Assembly (NCBI RefSeq): GCF_964656455.1
Contig: NC_135714.1
Location: forward strand, 165,928,243 to 165,992,242
Length of the DNA: 64,000 nt
Direction of reading: 5' to 3'
From: Halichoerus grypus
Taxonomy: Eukaryota; Chordata; Mammalia; Carnivora; Phocidae
Shown here: positions 60,460-64,000 of the stretch, in pieces
How positions within the stretch are numbered: the stretch's first letter is position 1
Layout: every line of letters begins with the position of its first letter
The notes under the pieces: model-generated
The model's database searches: none
Told to the model about the DNA's origin: nothing
What the model saw: the letters and a program-made list of their open reading frames with translations, nothing else
Made by a program: the position numbers and the translations under genes

Positions 60460-63400
60460 ACACGGAGTACCGTGGCTGAGAGCCTGGGGAACGGGTTCCA
60501 TACGTGAAACCAAGGGAGAAATAGGTCCGGGCAGAAGGCACCTCTGGACTCAGCTCTTGCTACCTGAAGCTAACACTACTGCTCCATGTGTGCTTGGAAT
60601 GCTATGTGCTCGACACTGACTGGGAAGAAACAAGCCTGTCAAGAATCCCAGGTGCAGCTCATTCGCCTACCAGACTACTAACACCAAGAATCAATGCTGT
60701 AGCGTTACTGCGCTTTAGCTAACATTGCAGTTCCTGAAGCCGCAGGAGTTGTATAGTGTTCGTGTATGAGAGACCGGGAAAGGGTCCCATACGTGAAATG
60801 GAGTGAGAAACAGGCCGGTGCGGAAGGCAGCTCTCAACTCACCTCTTGTTTATGAGGCCAGTACCCTTGCCCCGTGTGTTCCTGCAGGCCATAAGCCAAC
60901 CGCCTAACTCAAAGGAACAACTCTGTAGAGAATTCCTGCTTCGGCTAAAAGAGCCATGCCTCAGGGTGGACGCATTGTGTGGTGTGCATGCGGGAGTGCA
61001 CAGCAAGTGAGTCCAAAAGCATTTTCCTTGTGAGACCCAGGCCCCAGAAGAAGCCAGAACACGACTCCCCACTTGCTCCATGAATCTAATACTGCGGCCC
61101 CACTTTTGCATGGAAGTCTGATAGTTAGCTTTCTAAGTCGAAGAAACAACACTGTAGAGAAACCGTGCTTTAGCTACCGTCGACCTCTCTGAGGGCGAAG
61201 CAGTTTAGGGTGTACCGAGGTTGGGAGCCCTGGGACGGTTTCAATACCATAATATCGGTGGAGGGACAGGCCGGCACAGAAGGCAGCTCTCAACTCACAT
61301 CATGGTTATGGGGCTACTACCGTTGCCCAGGGTGTGTGTGCAGGCTTAAACACAGCCACCTAACTCGAAGGAAAAACTCGGTAGAGAGCCTGTGCTGCAG
61401 GTAAAACAGCTGCTCCTGAGGGTGGAAGCATTTTGTTGTGTGCGTGCGTGAGAGCACTGCAAGGGAGTCCAAAGCTTTCTGCGAGTGAGACTCAGGCCCC
61501 AGCGAAAGGCAGAACACCACTCCCCATGTGTTTCATCAAGCTAGCACGGCAGCGCCACTTTTCAGGGAAGTCTAATAGCTAGCGTTCTAAGTCGAAGAAA
61601 CAACACTGTAGAGAAGCCGTGCTTTAGCTACCGTCGACCTCTGTGTGGGCGAAGCAGTTTAGGGTGTACTGTGGCTGGCAGCCTGGGGACGGTTTCCATT
61701 TCGGAATATAGGGGGAGAGACAGTCCGGTACAGAAGGCAGCTCTCAACTCACTACATGCTTAAGGGGCTAGTTCCGTTGCCCCGTGGGTGTGTGCAGGCT
61801 TAAAGACAGCCACTTAACTCGAAGGAAAAACTCGGTAGGGAATCCGAGCTGCAGGTAAAACAGCTGCTCCTAAGGGTGGAAGCCTTTTGTTGTGTGCGTG
61901 CGTGAGAGCACTGCAAGGGAGTCCAAAGCATTTTGCGAGTGAGACTCAGGCCCCAGCGAAAGGCAGAACACGACTCCCCATGTGTTTTACCAAGCTAGCA
62001 CGGCAGCCCCACATTTGCATGGAAGTCTAAGAGCTAGCGTTCTAACTCGAAGAAACTACACAGTAGAGAAACCGTGCTTTAGCTACCGTCGACCTCTCTG
62101 TGGGCGAAGCAGTTTAGGGTGTACTGTGGCTGAGAGCCTGGGGACATTTTCCATTTTGTAAAATCGGGGGAGAGACAGGCCGGTACAGAAGGCAGCTCTC
62201 AACTCACATCATGGTTATGGGGCTAGTACCGTTGCCCTGGGTGTGTGTGCAGGCTGAAAGACAGCCACCTAACTCAAAGGAAAAACACGGTAGAGAATCC
62301 GTGCTTCAGCTCAAACAGCCGCTCCTGAGGGTGGAAGCATTTGGTTGTGTGCGTGCATGAGAGGACTGCAAGGGAGTCCAAAGTTTCTGCGAGTGAGACT
62401 CAGGCCCCAGCAAAAGGCAGAAGACGACTCCCCGTGTGTTTCATTTAGCTAGCACTGCGGCCCTACTTTTGCATGGAAATCTAATCGCTAGCGTTCTCCC
62501 TGGAAGAAACAACACGGTAGAGAAACCGTGCTTTAGCTACCATCCACCTCTCTGAGGGAGGAAGCACTTTCCAGGCTACCGTGGGTGAGAGCCTGAGGAA
62601 CGGGTTCCTTACGTGAAACCGAGGGAGAAGGAGTCCGGGCCAGAAGGCTCCTCTCGACTCAGCTCTTGTTACCTGAAGCTAACACTTCGGCTCCATGTGT
62701 GCATAGGAATGCTAAGGGCTCCACACTGATTTGGCAGAAAGAAGCCGCTCAAGAAGCCCAGCTTCAGCTCGTTCGCCTCTCCACAGGGTGGCAGCATTTT
62801 CAAGTCTGCTTGAGTGCAAACCTGGGGAAGGAGTCCCAGCCGAATTCGGAGGGAGAAATAAGCATGGGCAGAAGGCCCCTATGGACTCAACTCTTGTTTC
62901 GGGAAACTAGATCGGCTCTCCCGTGTGTGCGTGGAGTCCTCAGTGCCATCCACGCAACGCAAAGGAACAAAACTGTAGAGAACCCGTGCCTCAGCAAAGA
63001 TCGCCCTTCCTGAGCGTGCACTTCATCTATTGTGTGTTTTTGTGAAAGCATGAGAAATGGAACCTAAACGTAACTCGGAGTGAGAAGCAGGCCTGGAAGG
63101 AAGGCTGCTGTCGACTCACCTCTTGTTTGAGGAGATTAGCACTGCTGTACCCTGTGTGCCTGGATGCCTAGTTCCCAGGCTACTAACACCAAGAATCAAT
63201 CCTCTAGAGTGACTGCGCTTGAGTTAACATTGCCGTTCCTGAAGCAGGAGGAATTTGACCCTGCTCGTGTACGAGAGACCGGGGAAAGGGTCCCAGACGT
63301 GAAATGGAGTGAGAAACAGGCCGGTGCGGAAGGCAGCTCTCAAGTCACCTCTGGTTGATGAGGCTAGTGCCCTTGCCCCGGGGGTGCCTGCAGGCCTAAA

Positions 63401-64000
63401 GCCAACCACCTAACTCAAAGGAACAACTCTGTAGGGAATTCCTGCTTCGGCTAAAAGAGCCATGCCTCAGGGTGGACGCATTTTGCTGTGTGCATGCGTG
63501 AGCGCACTGCAAGTGAGTCCAAAAGCATTTTCCTTGTGAGACCCAGGCCCCGGAAGAAGCCAGAACACGACTCCCCACTTGCTCCATGAAGCTAGGACTG
63601 CGGCCCCACTTTTGCATGGAAGTCTAACAGCTAGCTTTCTAACTCGGAGAAACAACACTGTAGAGAAACCGTGCTTTAGCTACCGTCGACCTCTCTGTGG
63701 GCGAAGCAGTTTAGGGTGTACTGTGGCTGAGAGCCTGGGGACGGTTTCCATTTCATCATATCGGGGGAGAGACAGGCTGGCACATAAGGCAGATCTGAAC
63801 TCACTACATGGTTATGGGGCTAGTTCCGTTGCCCCGTGGGTGTGTGCAGGCTTAAACACAGCCACCTAACTCGAAGGAAAAACTCGGTAGAGAGCCTGTG
63901 CTGCAGGTAAAAGAGCTGCTCCTGAGGGTGCAAGCATTTTGTTGTGTGCGTGCGTGAGAGCACTGCAAGGGAGTCCAAAGCTTTTTGCGAGTGAGACTCA
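60460..64000 (+). repeat. Macrosatellite unit 9, cut by the window edge
   Basis: 3541 bp seen. It matches unit 7 at offset 10,680 until about 63953, where unit 9 reads TGCGTGCGTGAG and unit 7 reads TGCGTGCCTGAG. The L1 of this unit would lie beyond the window. Confidence 0.95.

Larger units (their letters stand above)
41680..63953 (+). repeat. 10,680-bp super-period (two-unit duplication)
   Basis: Within this span every diagnostic variant I checked recurs at exactly +10,680. Unit 5 distal half equals unit 7 distal half, unit 6 equals unit 8, and unit 7 proximal part equals unit 9 proximal part. The left limit lies between 41670 (CTTCATCTGT in unit 5, CTTCATCTAT in unit 7) and the next shared variant (CCTCTAGAG at about 41840). 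The right limit is the mismatch at about 63954. So a two-unit block was tandemly duplicated most recently. Confidence 0.85.
18191..64000 (+). repeat. CpG-rich macrosatellite array, 5.34-kb units, nine seen
   Basis: From about 18191 to the end of the window the sequence is a head-to-tail array. Unit starts (word ACA[A/C]GGAGTACCGTGG) fall at 18191, 23085, 28423, 33761, 39099, 44439, 49780, 55119 and 60460. That gives periods of 4894 for the first and 5338-5341 for the rest. Each unit consists of 20 related monomers of about 225-230 bp and one antisense L1 3' fragment. CpG words such as CCGTCGACC, CCGTGC and GGCCGG recur, unlike the AT-rich flank. Units differ by a modest number of substitutions plus TA-repeat length, so the array is recently homogenised. 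I do not recognise the satellite family. The array continues past the right edge. Confidence 0.97.

Noticed and set aside
18191..64000. A CRISPR-like or bacterial repeat array
   Set aside because: The host is a mammal, the repeats are contiguous without unique spacers, and the monomers are about 230 bp.
18191..64000. A D4Z4/DUX4-like macrosatellite or tandem zinc-finger gene cluster
   Set aside because: No homeodomain frame is present, and the monomer length of about 230 bp and the translated frames do not show the 28-residue C2H2 pattern despite scattered EKPC words.

Overview
The window is vertebrate nuclear DNA with no convincing protein-coding gene. It most likely comes from an arctoid carnivoran (bear, seal or weasel lineage). 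Five tRNA-derived Can-SINEs carry the non-felid, non-canid type of body, and the L1 3' ends are the carnivoran type. Species, chromosome and gene neighbourhood cannot be read from the sequence.

Region 1 (1-18190) is AT-rich, low-copy DNA. It holds ancient mammalian repeats (several MIR-like fragments, a MER5A-type DNA transposon, an old L1 3' UTR fragment), younger Can-SINEs with target-site duplications, a 5'-inverted (twin-primed) L1 3' end at 8064-8628, two polypurine stretches, a (AC)n microsatellite and a diverged 76-bp tandem duplication. No exon, RNA gene or promoter could be supported.

Region 2 (about 18191-64000) is abruptly different. It is a CpG-rich macrosatellite, entered at its left edge and running off the right end of the window. 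Nine head-to-tail units are visible (eight complete to the next unit start, one partial), each about 5.34 kb. Each unit is nested: monomers of about 225-230 bp, alternating as two subtypes to give a dimer of about 455 bp; 20 monomers arranged as two related half-units; and one 5'-truncated antisense L1 (705-717 bp) flanked by the same 16-bp duplication in every unit. So a single L1 insertion was carried along when the unit amplified. The outermost unit lacks one dimer (455 bp). Units 5-9 show an extra period of 10,680 bp, a recent two-unit duplication.

Each unit has one good CTCF-like core motif, broken by the same substitution in units 4 and 5. A large tandem array with a CTCF-like site per unit resembles the architecture of DXZ4-type macrosatellites, but no homology or X linkage can be shown here. 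The many short ORFs in the array are repeated because the DNA is repeated, not because they look like genes.
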